Assembly: GCA_937892405.1 (NCBI GenBank)
Contig: CALAFS010000177.1
Span: 1 to 5,764 of the forward strand
Reading direction: 5' to 3'
Source: an uncultured Clostridia bacterium
GTDB lineage: Bacteria > Bacillota > Clostridia > Oscillospirales > CAG-272
Length of the DNA: 5,764 nt
Shown here piece after piece: positions 1-5,367 of the stretch (position 1 is the first letter of the stretch; the number at the start of each line of letters is the position of its first letter). The notes beneath the pieces were generated by a model, which saw nothing but the letters and a program-made list of their open reading frames with translations, was not told the origin of the DNA and ran no database searches. Both the position numbers and the translations under genes were made by a program.

Positions 1-1840
1 GTGTCGGCGCCTCCCTCCGATATTCACCGTCGGGAGATTCCGCATAATAAAATTCCGGTGTACCGAAACGGGATTTTGCAAAAGGTGCCGCCTGTCCGCT
101 CTCGAAATAATCCGGAATCCCCACATCGCCAAGGAAGATATTCTCCGCCCGCAGAATCCGGAAGGACAGTGTCACATACGCTCCGTCACTACCGACAAAC
201 GCGCAGTTATCGGGATCCGTCAGGCGTAAAATCACAGGATATTCTCCGACGGATATGCCGCCTTCATTCTCCGATACGGTATAATCCGCCGTGTCGTAAA
301 GAGAGGAGAACTGTTTGTTTCCGTTATATATTTTTGCGTCGGGATCCGGGATTCTGATCTGTTTCTTTTCTACCGTCACTTTGATTTCCGGCGTCGTTAC
401 CGTGACGGAATCCCGTCCTTTTGTAAATGTTATTTTACAAACATAGCTTCCCGCGTCGCTGACATTCCGAAGTTTCAGTGCTTTTGCAGAGGACGGGCAG
501 AGGGCGCCGTCATGATACCATGCAAAGGAAAAGAGCCCCTCCTCCGAGAGTGCATGCGAGAGTGCCAGGAAGGTGAGATCGTGCAATTCTCCGTCATAAG
601 TAAAGGAAAGCGCCCCTATCGTAAAGGTCGGCGGCAGAAGCGTCATCTTCGCATACAGCGTCGTATCTTCCGTCGGCGGTGCGGAAAAATCCATTTTTTC
701 CGTCATGGCAACATCGGTGTACCAGCCGTCGAAGGAATATCCGCTCTTCGTCGGTGCGTCGGGCGGGGTCAACGCTTTTCCCGAGAGCCCGTACAGGGCG
801 GCAATCTCACGCCCGTCAACAGTAAAAGAATAACGGTACGGCAGGTAGACGGCGAGATAATTTTTTTCGTCGGTGTCTTCTCCTCTCTCTCGATAGACAA
901 GCGGACAGGCATCTCCGTTTTTATCCGTCAGAGAAATGCGCGTCTCCATGCCCGCACACGCACCGTAAAAGGCGAGCGTCTCTTTTCCCTTTTCAAAGGT
1001 TTCGTTGAGTCTGACCGAAAGAGAACCGGAAAACGGTGTGCCCTCCGCTGTCAGCGTGATCGGCAGAGTTGCGACCGCGTCCGTCTCCCGCCCCGAAAGG
1101 CACGCGGTACCGCCGAGGCGCAGAGTTCCCTCGGAGGATACCGCGCATCCCCCGCTGTTTCTGATCTCTCCGCCCGACACGGAGACTGTTCCGAGACGGT
1201 TTCTGACCGAGGGATCGTCGCCCGAGGTGAGAATCTCACCGCCCGTCATCAAAAACTTCGCATCGGAGGAATAGTCGAGGAGGACGGCACTCCCGAGGCT
1301 TTCGATGTGTCCCGATGAGAAAGAAAGAACCCCTTCCTTCACACGGATTCCGCCCGTCGAAAAACGGAGCGTCGCACCGACAATCTCAAGTGAGGTGCCA
1401 TCGGATAACACAAGTCCCGCGTTCCCTTCAAAGGTGACAGCGCCGAGAAATGCAAGGTGCCGTGCCGAAACCGTGAGTGTTTTCCGCGTTGTTACCGACG
1501 AAAAGGAAAGTGCCGTGCCCGAGGGCACCGTGTCGATCAGGGGCTGAAGATCTTTGTCGCGCGCAACCTCTTCCCCCGCACTGTCGGTCAGAAGATATTC
1601 CTCCCCCTCGGCACGGATTTCGCACCGCGCGGAGGACGAGGAAGCAAGCACCAAGACATCTTCCGCCCCGCGGTCGGGCGCACCGTCGGAGATGCTCTCC
1701 TCCGTCTCTCCCTTCCCTGTGTCATATCCGACTTCCGGCGTCGATAAAGCGTCTGCCCCCGTCCCGACGGCAAAAGAAGAAAACGCCGCGGACATCAAAA
1801 AAAGCGTAATAAAAGACAATAAAATTCCGATTTTTTTCAT
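1..1840 (-). CDS. Secreted surface protein with beta-helix-like repeats, Listeria-Bacteroides repeat and MBG/Ig-like repeats (3' end off window)
   Basis: Reading leftwards from the ATG at 1840, the frame stays open for 613 codons to the window edge, so the C-terminus is missing. The start has a CGGAGGA ribosome site just upstream and encodes a signal peptide (MKKIGILLSFITLFL, small residues to about residue 24, possible cleavage after SFA or ADA). No lipobox cysteine is visible. An acidic Ser/Gly/Glu-rich stretch follows (about 25-65). Residues about 115-250 carry short beta-rich repeats with recurring turns (FLMTGGEI 196-203, VSVSGGEI 219-226, LRLGGTAC 240-247), resembling a right-handed beta-helix. 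Residues about 337-399 form a Listeria-Bacteroides (Flg_new, InlB B-like) repeat with GYSFDGWYTD at 367-376 and TLYAKM at 394-399. Two MBG/Ig-like repeats follow: FTYDGE near 413 with SDAGSYVCKI, and KIYNGNKQF at 503-511. Such proteins are usually exported adhesins or matrix proteins. The ligand and the anchoring mode cannot be told from this fragment. Promoter and spacing indicate its own transcription unit. Confidence 0.9.
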   Translation of the reverse strand, partial: MKKIGILLSFITLFLMSAAFSSFAVGTGADALSTPEVGYDTGKGETEESISDGAPDRGAEDVLVLASSSSARCEIRAEGEEYLLTDSAGEEVARDKDLQPLIDTVPSGTALSFSSVTTRKTLTVSARHLAFLGAVTFEGNAGLVLSDGTSLEIVGATLRFSTGGIRVKEGVLSFSSGHIESLGSAVLLDYSSDAKFLMTGGEILTSGDDPSVRNRLGTVSVSGGEIRNSGGCAVSSEGTLRLGGTACLSGRETDAVATLPITLTAEGTPFSGSLSVRLNETFEKGKETLAFYGACAGMETRISLTDKNGDACPLVYRERGEDTDEKNYLAVYLPYRYSFTVDGREIAALYGLSGKALTPPDAPTKSGYSFDGWYTDVAMTEKMDFSAPPTEDTTLYAKMTLLPPTFTIGALSFTYDGELHDLTFLALSHALSEEGLFSFAWYHDGALCPSSAKALKLRNVSDAGSYVCKITFTKGRDSVTVTTPEIKVTVEKKQIRIPDPDAKIYNGNKQFSSLYDTADYTVSENEGGISVGEYPVILRLTDPDNCAFVGSDGAYVTLSFRILRAENIFLGDVGIPDYFESGQAAPFAKSRFGTPEFYYAESPDGEYRREAPT

Positions 1841-1871
1841 AGTTCCTCCGATGTGGTTACACTTTTGAATA

Positions 1872-1900
1872 AGTATACCATTTTTTACCATGTTCTGCAA
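1872..1900 (-). promoter_or_regulatory. Sigma-A type extended -10 promoter of the surface-protein gene
   Basis: On the minus strand a -35 box TTGCAG (1895-1900) and a -10 box TATACT (1872-1877) are separated by exactly 17 nt. The bases before the -10 box are TGG, giving an extended -10 (TGn). The predicted transcript starts near 1865, about 25 nt before the ATG, leaving a short leader that holds the GGAGG ribosome site. Confidence 0.75.
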
Positions 1901-1939
1901 GAGTCGGAGAAATAAACATATCGGAAGAATTCCCCACGC

Positions 1940-1988
1940 TTTGCCCTCTTTCGTCCCGATCGGCGAAAAAGCAAGAGGCGACGGCAAA
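1940..1988. repeat. Irregular long inverted repeat upstream of the surface-protein promoter
   Basis: TTTGCC (1940-1945) pairs with GGCAAA (1983-1988), CTCTT (1946-1950) with AAGAG (1973-1977), and TCG (1951-1953) with CGA (1964-1966). The centre holds the palindrome CCGATCGG (1956-1963), and a 5-nt bulge (1978-1982) interrupts the right arm. It lies between the redox-operon terminator and the surface-protein promoter. There is no T-run on either side, so it is not a standard intrinsic terminator. It could be an upstream regulatory site or a structured RNA segment, or it could be chance. Confidence 0.4.
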
Positions 1989-2000
1989 ATCCGAAAGACA

Positions 2001-2032
2001 AAAGAAAAAGGGATCGCGACACCTGCGATCCC
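2001..2032 (-). terminator. Intrinsic terminator of the thioredoxin/FTR-like operon
   Basis: Reading the minus strand after the FTR-like stop codon, GGGATCGC (2032-2025) pairs with GCGATCCC (2017-2010) around a 7-nt loop, followed at once by TTTTTCTTT. A perfect 8-bp GC-rich stem with a U-tract, about 22 nt past the stop, is a textbook rho-independent terminator. It separates the redox operon from the downstream surface-protein gene. Confidence 0.88.
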
Positions 2033-2054
2033 CGAAAAGCCGTTTCGGTTACGG

Positions 2055-2252
2055 TTATTTTTCCTTATAGTAAAGCATGCAGTGGCAATAGCCCTCAAAG
2101 TTCGGGTCTGCGATCTGCTCGCGGAACTCCTTGCACATACATTTGGTATCCTCGTTGTGCACGAGACGGCAGGGGCAGTATCCCCCGTTCTTTTTCATAG
2201 CGTCTTTCAGGAGCTTTACCGTTTCTTTATCTTCATTCAGACGGATTTTCAT
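2055..2252 (-). CDS. Short ferredoxin-thioredoxin reductase catalytic (beta) chain-like protein
   Basis: This 65-residue protein has the three cysteine pairs typical of the FTR catalytic chain: C26-P-C28, C38-M-C40 and C56-H-C58. By family knowledge, C26, C38, C40 and C56 would bind a [4Fe-4S] cluster, while C28 and C58 would form the redox-active disulfide that reduces thioredoxin. It is much shorter than plant and cyanobacterial chains (around 110 residues). The spacing is also different: 9 residues between the first two pairs and 15 between the last two, instead of about 16 and 8. The middle pair is CMC rather than CPC. Its ATG overlaps the thioredoxin stop codon (ATGA, 2249-2252) and no strong ribosome site of its own is visible, so it is probably translated by coupling. 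No variable (alpha) FTR subunit is seen nearby. The family call is firm; reduction of the adjacent thioredoxin using ferredoxin is inferred from the neighbourhood. Confidence 0.85.
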   Translation of the reverse strand: MKIRLNEDKETVKLLKDAMKKNGGYCPCRLVHNEDTKCMCKEFREQIADPNFEGYCHCMLYYKEK

Positions 2253-2560
2253 TGAAATTCCCGGATCAGCGCCTCGAGATTTTCCTTCGGGACATAGCCG
2301 ACGGACATATCAAGGAAGGTGTCATCCTTGACAAAGGCGACCATCGGAATGCTCTCGACGCGGAATTTTTCGGCAAGCTCGCGCTCTTCGTCCACATTGA
2401 TCTTGCAGAACTTGACATCGGGATATTCCTTCTCCAGCTCCTCAAGAATCGGGGCGAGCATACGGCAGGGAGCGCACCAGGTAGCAAAGAGGTCGATCAC
2501 AACGAGTCCCTCGTGCTTTTCGACCTCGGCTTCAAATGTATCTTTTGTTAAAGTGAGCAT
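2249..2560 (-). CDS. trxA: Thioredoxin with CAPC active site
   Basis: This is a complete 103-residue thioredoxin, the usual length for a stand-alone cytoplasmic one. Visible hallmarks are the buried Asp23 (VVIDLFATW), the active site W28-C29-A30-P31-C32-R33, the INVDE strand at 54-58, cis-Pro72 in SIPM, and the C-terminal glycine segment (VGY, 87-89). The active site is CAPC instead of the common CGPC, and there is an extra cysteine at 52. The frame stays open upstream to an ATG at 2599, but the start at 2560 is preferred. It has an AAGGAG ribosome site 8 nt before it, its N-terminus aligns with normal thioredoxins, and the longer form would begin upstream of the -10 box. It is the first gene of a two-gene operon, with a 4-base overlap to the FTR-like gene, which is probably its reductant. 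It catalyses dithiol-disulfide exchange on cytoplasmic proteins. Confidence 0.97.
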   Translation of the reverse strand: MLTLTKDTFEAEVEKHEGLVVIDLFATWCAPCRMLAPILEELEKEYPDVKFCKINVDEERELAEKFRVESIPMVAFVKDDTFLDMSVGYVPKENLEALIREFQ

Positions 2561-2568
2561 ATTCACTT

Positions 2569-2574
2569 CTCCTT
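2569..2574 (-). promoter_or_regulatory. Ribosome binding site that sets the thioredoxin start
   Basis: AAGGAG on the minus strand lies 8 nt before the ATG at 2560. It argues for this start over the in-frame ATG at 2599, which falls within the promoter region and has no such site. Confidence 0.85.
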
Positions 2575-2589
2575 TCTTCGGATGAGTAC

Positions 2590-2618
2590 AGTATACCACA
2601 TCCGCCCCGCGGCGTAAA
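2590..2618 (-). promoter_or_regulatory. Extended -10 promoter of the thioredoxin operon
   Basis: The minus strand reads TTTACG (2613-2618), a 17-nt spacer, then TATACT (2590-2595) preceded by TGG, which is an extended -10. The -35 box is weak (three of six consensus bases). The start of transcription would be near 2583, about 23 nt before the ATG. Confidence 0.65.
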
Positions 2619-2657
2619 GGGAAAAATCAAAAATTCACGGAAAATTAAAACGAATTC

Positions 2658-2686
2658 TTTTTTTCGTTACAAATGCGTTGTATAAT
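2658..2686 (+). promoter_or_regulatory. Promoter of the acyl-ACP thioesterase gene
   Basis: A perfect -10 box TATAAT (2681-2686) lies 35 nt before the ATG. The best-spaced -35 position (2658-2663) is only a T-run, so the -35 is poor and there is no TGn extension. The divergent thioredoxin promoter is about 40 bp away on the other strand, so one regulator bound between them could affect both. Confidence 0.6.
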
Positions 2687-2721
2687 AATAAGGAAACCGG
2701 AAGCAGAATCGAGGACATCTC

Positions 2722-3432
2722 ATGCAACCCTATGAAATCAAAATCACCGCCGATATTCACGATGTCGATGAAAACGGCATTGTCCGCACCTCCGCGCTGA
2801 TGCGCTACATGCAGTCCGCGGCACAATGTCAGCTGACCGACAACGGCATGTCGTATGACGAGCTGAAAGAGAAAAAGCGCGCCTTTCTTCTCTCGCGGAT
2901 CCGTCTCGAACTTGACGAGCCGGTGCGTGCCTATGCACCCCTTGTCGCCGCGACCTTTCCAGCCGAGAGCCACGGATACAGTTTTCTCCGCTTTTACAGC
3001 CTTACCTGCGACGGGCGAAAGATCGGACGCGCCGCCGCCGTGTGGGCACTGATCGACACCGATACCCGCGCGCTCGTCCCTGTGAGCGAATTTCCCCTCG
3101 GACTTCCCTGCCTTTCGCCCCTTGACATCACGACCACCCGCTTCCGTATGCCCTCGGAGCTGCGCAGACTCGGCACCTATGCCGTGACTTATGCCGATCT
3201 CGATCAGAACGGGCACATGAATAACACAAGGTATCCCGACATGTACGCAAACTTCTTGCCGATGAAAGGCAAGCGCATTGCCGCCGTCTCCGTCAATTAC
3301 AAAAAGGAGGCGCCGAAGGGAGATGTTCTCGATGTCTTCTGTTCCGGCGTCGGGGATACTGTCTATTTTCGTACTTTGCGGAGTGACGGAGAGATCAATT
3401 CCGAGGCAGAAGTGCGTCTTTGCGACTTATAA
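2722..3432 (+). CDS. Acyl-ACP thioesterase (bacterial FatA/FatB-type, double hotdog)
   Basis: This 236-residue protein fits the bacterial acyl-acyl-carrier-protein thioesterase family, which hydrolyses acyl-ACP to free fatty acid and ACP in the cytoplasm. The N-terminal hotdog (about 1-130) has the characteristic DVDENGIVRTSALMRYMQSA stretch and the LLSRIRLELDEP strand, followed by VWALIDTDTR. The C-terminal hotdog (about 145-236) carries the catalytic segment DLDQNGHMNNTRY at 159-171. By comparison with plant FatB, D161, N163 and H165 are likely active-site residues. E196 in YKKEAPKGD matches the catalytic Glu, with Ala where plant enzymes have Cys. The start has GAGGA 6 nt upstream and a TATAAT box further up. 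It is transcribed divergently from the thioredoxin operon, with no gene directly downstream in the same transcript. Which acyl chain length it prefers cannot be read from the sequence. Confidence 0.93.
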   Translation: MQPYEIKITADIHDVDENGIVRTSALMRYMQSAAQCQLTDNGMSYDELKEKKRAFLLSRIRLELDEPVRAYAPLVAATFPAESHGYSFLRFYSLTCDGRKIGRAAAVWALIDTDTRALVPVSEFPLGLPCLSPLDITTTRFRMPSELRRLGTYAVTYADLDQNGHMNNTRYPDMYANFLPMKGKRIAAVSVNYKKEAPKGDVLDVFCSGVGDTVYFRTLRSDGEINSEAEVRLCDL

Positions 3433-3511
3433 TTGCGTTTCTTGCTATTCCTTCTCCATTTTGGCAAAAATACAATTTTTTTCATTCTTTTTTCACTATT
3501 TTTGCATAATC

Positions 3512-3547
3512 ACGGATTAAAAAATTTATTTTTGGTTTTTAATCCGT
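3512..3547. repeat. Perfect 12-bp inverted repeat in AT-rich spacer
   Basis: ACGGATTAAAAA (3512-3523) is followed by a 12-nt spacer and its exact complement TTTTTAATCCGT (3536-3547). As RNA it would form a mostly A-U hairpin about 80 nt past the thioesterase stop. A T-rich run occurs only some 20 nt later, so it is at best an atypical terminator. As DNA it could bind a dimeric regulator. It may also protect the 3' end of the thioesterase transcript. Confidence 0.6.
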
Positions 3548-3664
3548 ATACAATAAATCTTCATTTTTTTAATATACAGACCGATATAGTACAGAAATAG
3601 TCAATTTTCGCAAGAATCGGGAATCTGAGCACATAAGAACTTTTTCCGGGCACGACAAATTCTG

Positions 3665-3694
3665 ACGACATTTTTCATTCTAATATGGTATAAT
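3665..3694 (+). promoter_or_regulatory. Extended -10 promoter of the 99-residue protein gene
   Basis: TATAAT (3689-3694) is preceded by TGG, giving an extended -10. ACGACA (3665-3670) sits 18 nt upstream as a partial -35 (four of six bases). Transcription should start near 3701, about 44 nt before the ATG. Confidence 0.72.
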
Positions 3695-3732
3695 TAGCTT
3701 GCTTTATATAACAAAGCAGAAATTGATACCAT
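3685..3732. repeat. Nested inverted repeats over the -10 box and leader of the 3745 gene
   Basis: The outer arms ATGGTAT (3685-3691) and ATACCAT (3726-3732) are exact complements; the left arm overlaps the -10 box and the right arm lies just before the ribosome site. Inside them, TGCTTT (3700-3705) and AAAGCA (3713-3718) form a 6-bp stem with a 7-nt loop at the predicted transcript start. The inner stem could form in the mRNA and shield its 5' end. The outer pair spans untranscribed DNA, so if it is functional it would be an operator. Confidence 0.45.
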
Positions 3733-3744
3733 GGGAGTGAAATT

Positions 3745-4044
3745 ATGAGACAGGCAGAAAAGACAGACGAACAGATTATCCGAACCGAGATGTGTGATGC
3801 GGAAGGCTACCGTTATACATACGACCTTCTGACAAGAGAAAGCCGTGCAACCGCGAGCTACCGGCTTCCCCTCTATTCCGTCCGTGTCACACTCGTGACG
3901 CCGGAAGGAAAGGAAACCACCGCAGAGCTTTCCGATGTGTTCGCCGATCCCGGTCGTGCGATTCTCTTCTTCGATCATATCAGAGAAAATCTCGCAACAC
4001 CGATTGATCTTCCGTATATTTTCGAGGACGAATTTCATTCGTGA
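3745..4044 (+). CDS. Conserved-looking 99-residue protein of unknown function (possibly DUF6514-like)
   Basis: The ATG has a GGGAG ribosome site 7 nt upstream, an extended -10 promoter about 50 nt upstream and a strong terminator downstream, so this is a well-formed single-gene transcript. The 99-residue product is acidic and soluble, with no signal peptide, membrane segment or cysteine motif (one Cys at 17). The middle has alternating beta-like strands (YRYTYDLLTRES, YRLPLYSVRVTLVTPEG). A helical-looking segment follows (DPGRAILFFDHIRENLATP), then an acidic tail ending PYIFEDEFHS. The pattern of a strand pair followed by an FFD..ENLATP.DLPY.FEDE end recalls small proteins common in Clostridia, perhaps the DUF6514 family, but that name is from memory and tentative. 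No function is known to me. The neighbours (thioesterase upstream, convergent polysaccharide genes downstream) give no clear hint. Confidence 0.85.
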   Translation: MRQAEKTDEQIIRTEMCDAEGYRYTYDLLTRESRATASYRLPLYSVRVTLVTPEGKETTAELSDVFADPGRAILFFDHIRENLATPIDLPYIFEDEFHS

Positions 4045-4050
4045 CTTTCC

Positions 4051-4085
4051 GTGCGGATCGGTCTTCCGACCGAAAGCAGCCGCAC
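4051..4085 (+). other. Two-tier hairpin in the 3' leader after the 99-residue gene
   Basis: Six bases after the stop codon, GTGCGG (4051-4056) pairs with CCGCAC (4080-4085), enclosing a second stem CGGTC (4059-4063) / GACCG (4068-4072) with a TTCC loop. No U-run follows, and the true terminator comes 17 nt later. It could stabilise the transcript 3' end or be part of a small 3'-derived RNA. Confidence 0.5.
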
Positions 4086-4101
4086 AGCCTATACGGTAAG
4101 C

Positions 4102-4150
4102 AAAAGCCCCCGGCGTATCCCGTAATATCGGGAAAACGCCGGGGGCTTTT
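4102..4150. terminator. Strong bidirectional intrinsic terminator
   Basis: The arms AAAAGCCCCCGGCGT (4102-4116) and ACGCCGGGGGCTTTT (4136-4150) are perfectly complementary over 15 bp. An inner stem TCCCG (4118-4122) / CGGGA (4129-4133) sits in the loop. The GC-rich core ends in a U-tract on both strands (CTTTTT on plus, GCTTTTG on minus). It can therefore stop both the 3745 gene from the left and the convergent capF-capG operon from the right. Confidence 0.95.
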
Positions 4151-4165
4151 TCGCATGGAATACTG

Positions 4166-5353
4166 TCAGTTTTCTTTTCTCCAGACCATCTTATTGACGA
4201 TACCGGTATAGGAGCGAATGATTTTCACCACCTTGGTCGAAACATTTTCTTCGACATAGTCGGGCACGGGAAGTCCGAAATCCCCCGCCTCGCTCATGCC
4301 GACCGCAGTCTCGACCGCGCCGAGAAGAGATGCCTCGTCAATGCCGGCGAGGACAAAACAGCCTTTATCGAGTGCCTCGGGGCGCTCGGTCGAGGTGCGG
4401 ATGCAGATCGCGGGAAACGGCTTTCCGATCGAGGTGAAGAAGGAGGATTCTTCCGGCAGGGTGCCGGAATCCGACACGACGGCATAGGCGTTCATTTGCA
4501 GGCAGTTATAATCGTGGAACCCCAGCGGATCGTGACGGATCACGCGGGGATCGAGCGCAAAGCCCGTCGCCTCGAGCTTCTTTTTGCTTCTCGGATGGCA
4601 GGAATAGAGGATCGGCATGTCATAAGTCTCTGCCAGTCGGTTGATCGCGCCGAAGAGGGAAAGAAAGTTCTTGTCGGTGTCGATGTTCTCTTCTCTGTGT
4701 GCGGAAAGAAGAATGTACCCCTTCGGCTTCAGTCCGAGGCGGGCGAGAATATCGCTTTTTTCGATCTCGGCGAGGTTCTCATGCAGAACCTCTGCCATCG
4801 GCGAACCTGTCACATAGGTGCGTTCCTTCGGCAATCCGCAGTCGGCAAGATAGCGGCGTGCGTGTTCGGAATAGGCGAGATTGACATCGGAGATGATGTC
4901 GACGATCCGGCGGTTGGTCTCCTCGGGCAGACACTCGTCCTTACAACGGTTCCCTGCCTCCATATGAAAGATCGGAATGTGCAGGCGCTTTGCCGCGATG
5001 GCGGAAAGGCAGGAGTTCGTATCTCCGAGAATCAGGAGGGCGTCCGGCTTTACGGCATTCATGAGCTTATAGGAGCAGTTGATGATATTTCCGACCGTGG
5101 CACCGAGGTCATCGCCGACGGCGTTCATATACACCTCGGGATCCGCCAGCTTCAGATCGCGGAAAAAGACACCGTTCAGATTGTAATCGTAGTTCTGACC
5201 GGTATGCGCGAGAAGGCAGTCAAAATATTTTCTGCATTTATTGATCGTTGCGGCAAGGCGAATGATCTCCGGTCTTGTCCCGACGATAATCAGGAGCTTC
5301 AGTTTTCCGTCACCCCGGAAGTGAATGTCCGAGTAATCGAGTTTCATTTCCAT
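4166..5353 (-). CDS. capG: UDP-N-acetylglucosamine 2-epimerase family protein, CapG type (UDP-FucNAc synthesis)
   Basis: This complete 395-residue protein belongs to the WecB/MnaA/CapG sugar-nucleotide 2-epimerase family (GT-B fold, cytoplasmic). Visible motifs are GTRPEII (25-31), GDTNS (110-114), HMEAGNRC (130-137), PEETNRRIVDIISD (143-156), the catalytic-type HREEN (219-223), SDSGTLPEES (294-303) and RTSTERPE (319-326). R27, D111, E132, E145 and H219 match active-site positions known from WecB. The start has AGGGAG 7 nt upstream and lies 14 nt after the capF stop, so both genes share one transcript. Next to CapF, the expected role is the CapG step, epimerising the C2 position of the 6-deoxy sugar product of CapF to give UDP-N-acetyl-L-fucosamine for a capsule or other surface polysaccharide. 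The family is certain; the CapG subtype rests on the neighbour and on the NRC..E..PEE pattern. The gene is the last in its operon, ending at the bidirectional terminator. Confidence 0.93.
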   Translation of the reverse strand: MEMKLDYSDIHFRGDGKLKLLIIVGTRPEIIRLAATINKCRKYFDCLLAHTGQNYDYNLNGVFFRDLKLADPEVYMNAVGDDLGATVGNIINCSYKLMNAVKPDALLILGDTNSCLSAIAAKRLHIPIFHMEAGNRCKDECLPEETNRRIVDIISDVNLAYSEHARRYLADCGLPKERTYVTGSPMAEVLHENLAEIEKSDILARLGLKPKGYILLSAHREENIDTDKNFLSLFGAINRLAETYDMPILYSCHPRSKKKLEATGFALDPRVIRHDPLGFHDYNCLQMNAYAVVSDSGTLPEESSFFTSIGKPFPAICIRTSTERPEALDKGCFVLAGIDEASLLGAVETAVGMSEAGDFGLPVPDYVEENVSTKVVKIIRSYTGIVNKMVWRKEN

Positions 5354-5367
5354 GTTTTTTCTCCCTG

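Larger units (their letters stand above)
3433..3744. other. AT-rich intergenic spacer with inverted repeats and promoter; no gene seen
   Basis: These 312 bases are strikingly AT-rich beside their neighbours and hold no ORF with a ribosome site. They begin with several T-runs directly after the thioesterase stop, but without a GC-rich stem, so no standard terminator can be called. A perfect 12-bp inverted repeat lies at 3512-3547. The stretch from 3548 to about 3660 shows only scattered TATA-like strings (for example TATAGT at 3585-3590) with no convincing -35. The last 80 bases hold the promoter and leader of the gene at 3745. Confidence 0.7.

Noticed and set aside
512..1318. Open frame of 268 codons on the plus strand
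   Set aside because: It is antisense to the surface-protein gene; the product is Arg-rich and featureless, typical of a shadow, while the minus-strand frame has signal peptide, ribosome site, promoter and known repeats.
1890..2255. Open frame of 121 codons on the plus strand across the spacer and the FTR-like gene
   Set aside because: No ribosome site precedes its ATG, it runs over a terminator and opposite a gene with six conserved cysteines, so it is not likely coding.
2561..2599. Upstream ATG extending thioredoxin by 13 residues
   Set aside because: It overlaps the promoter -10 box and has no ribosome site, whereas the ATG at 2560 has AAGGAG at proper distance and matches the family N-terminus.
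2635..3216. Open frame of 193 codons on the minus strand
   Set aside because: It is antisense to the acyl-ACP thioesterase, whose catalytic motifs are clear; no ribosome site or family features.
3433..3500. T-runs after the thioesterase stop as an intrinsic terminator
   Set aside because: No GC-rich stem precedes the T-runs; only weak A/T pairing is possible, so no terminator was called.
3694..4038. Open frame of 114 codons on the minus strand
   Set aside because: It overlaps the 99-residue gene in antisense; the latter has promoter, ribosome site and terminator in the correct order.
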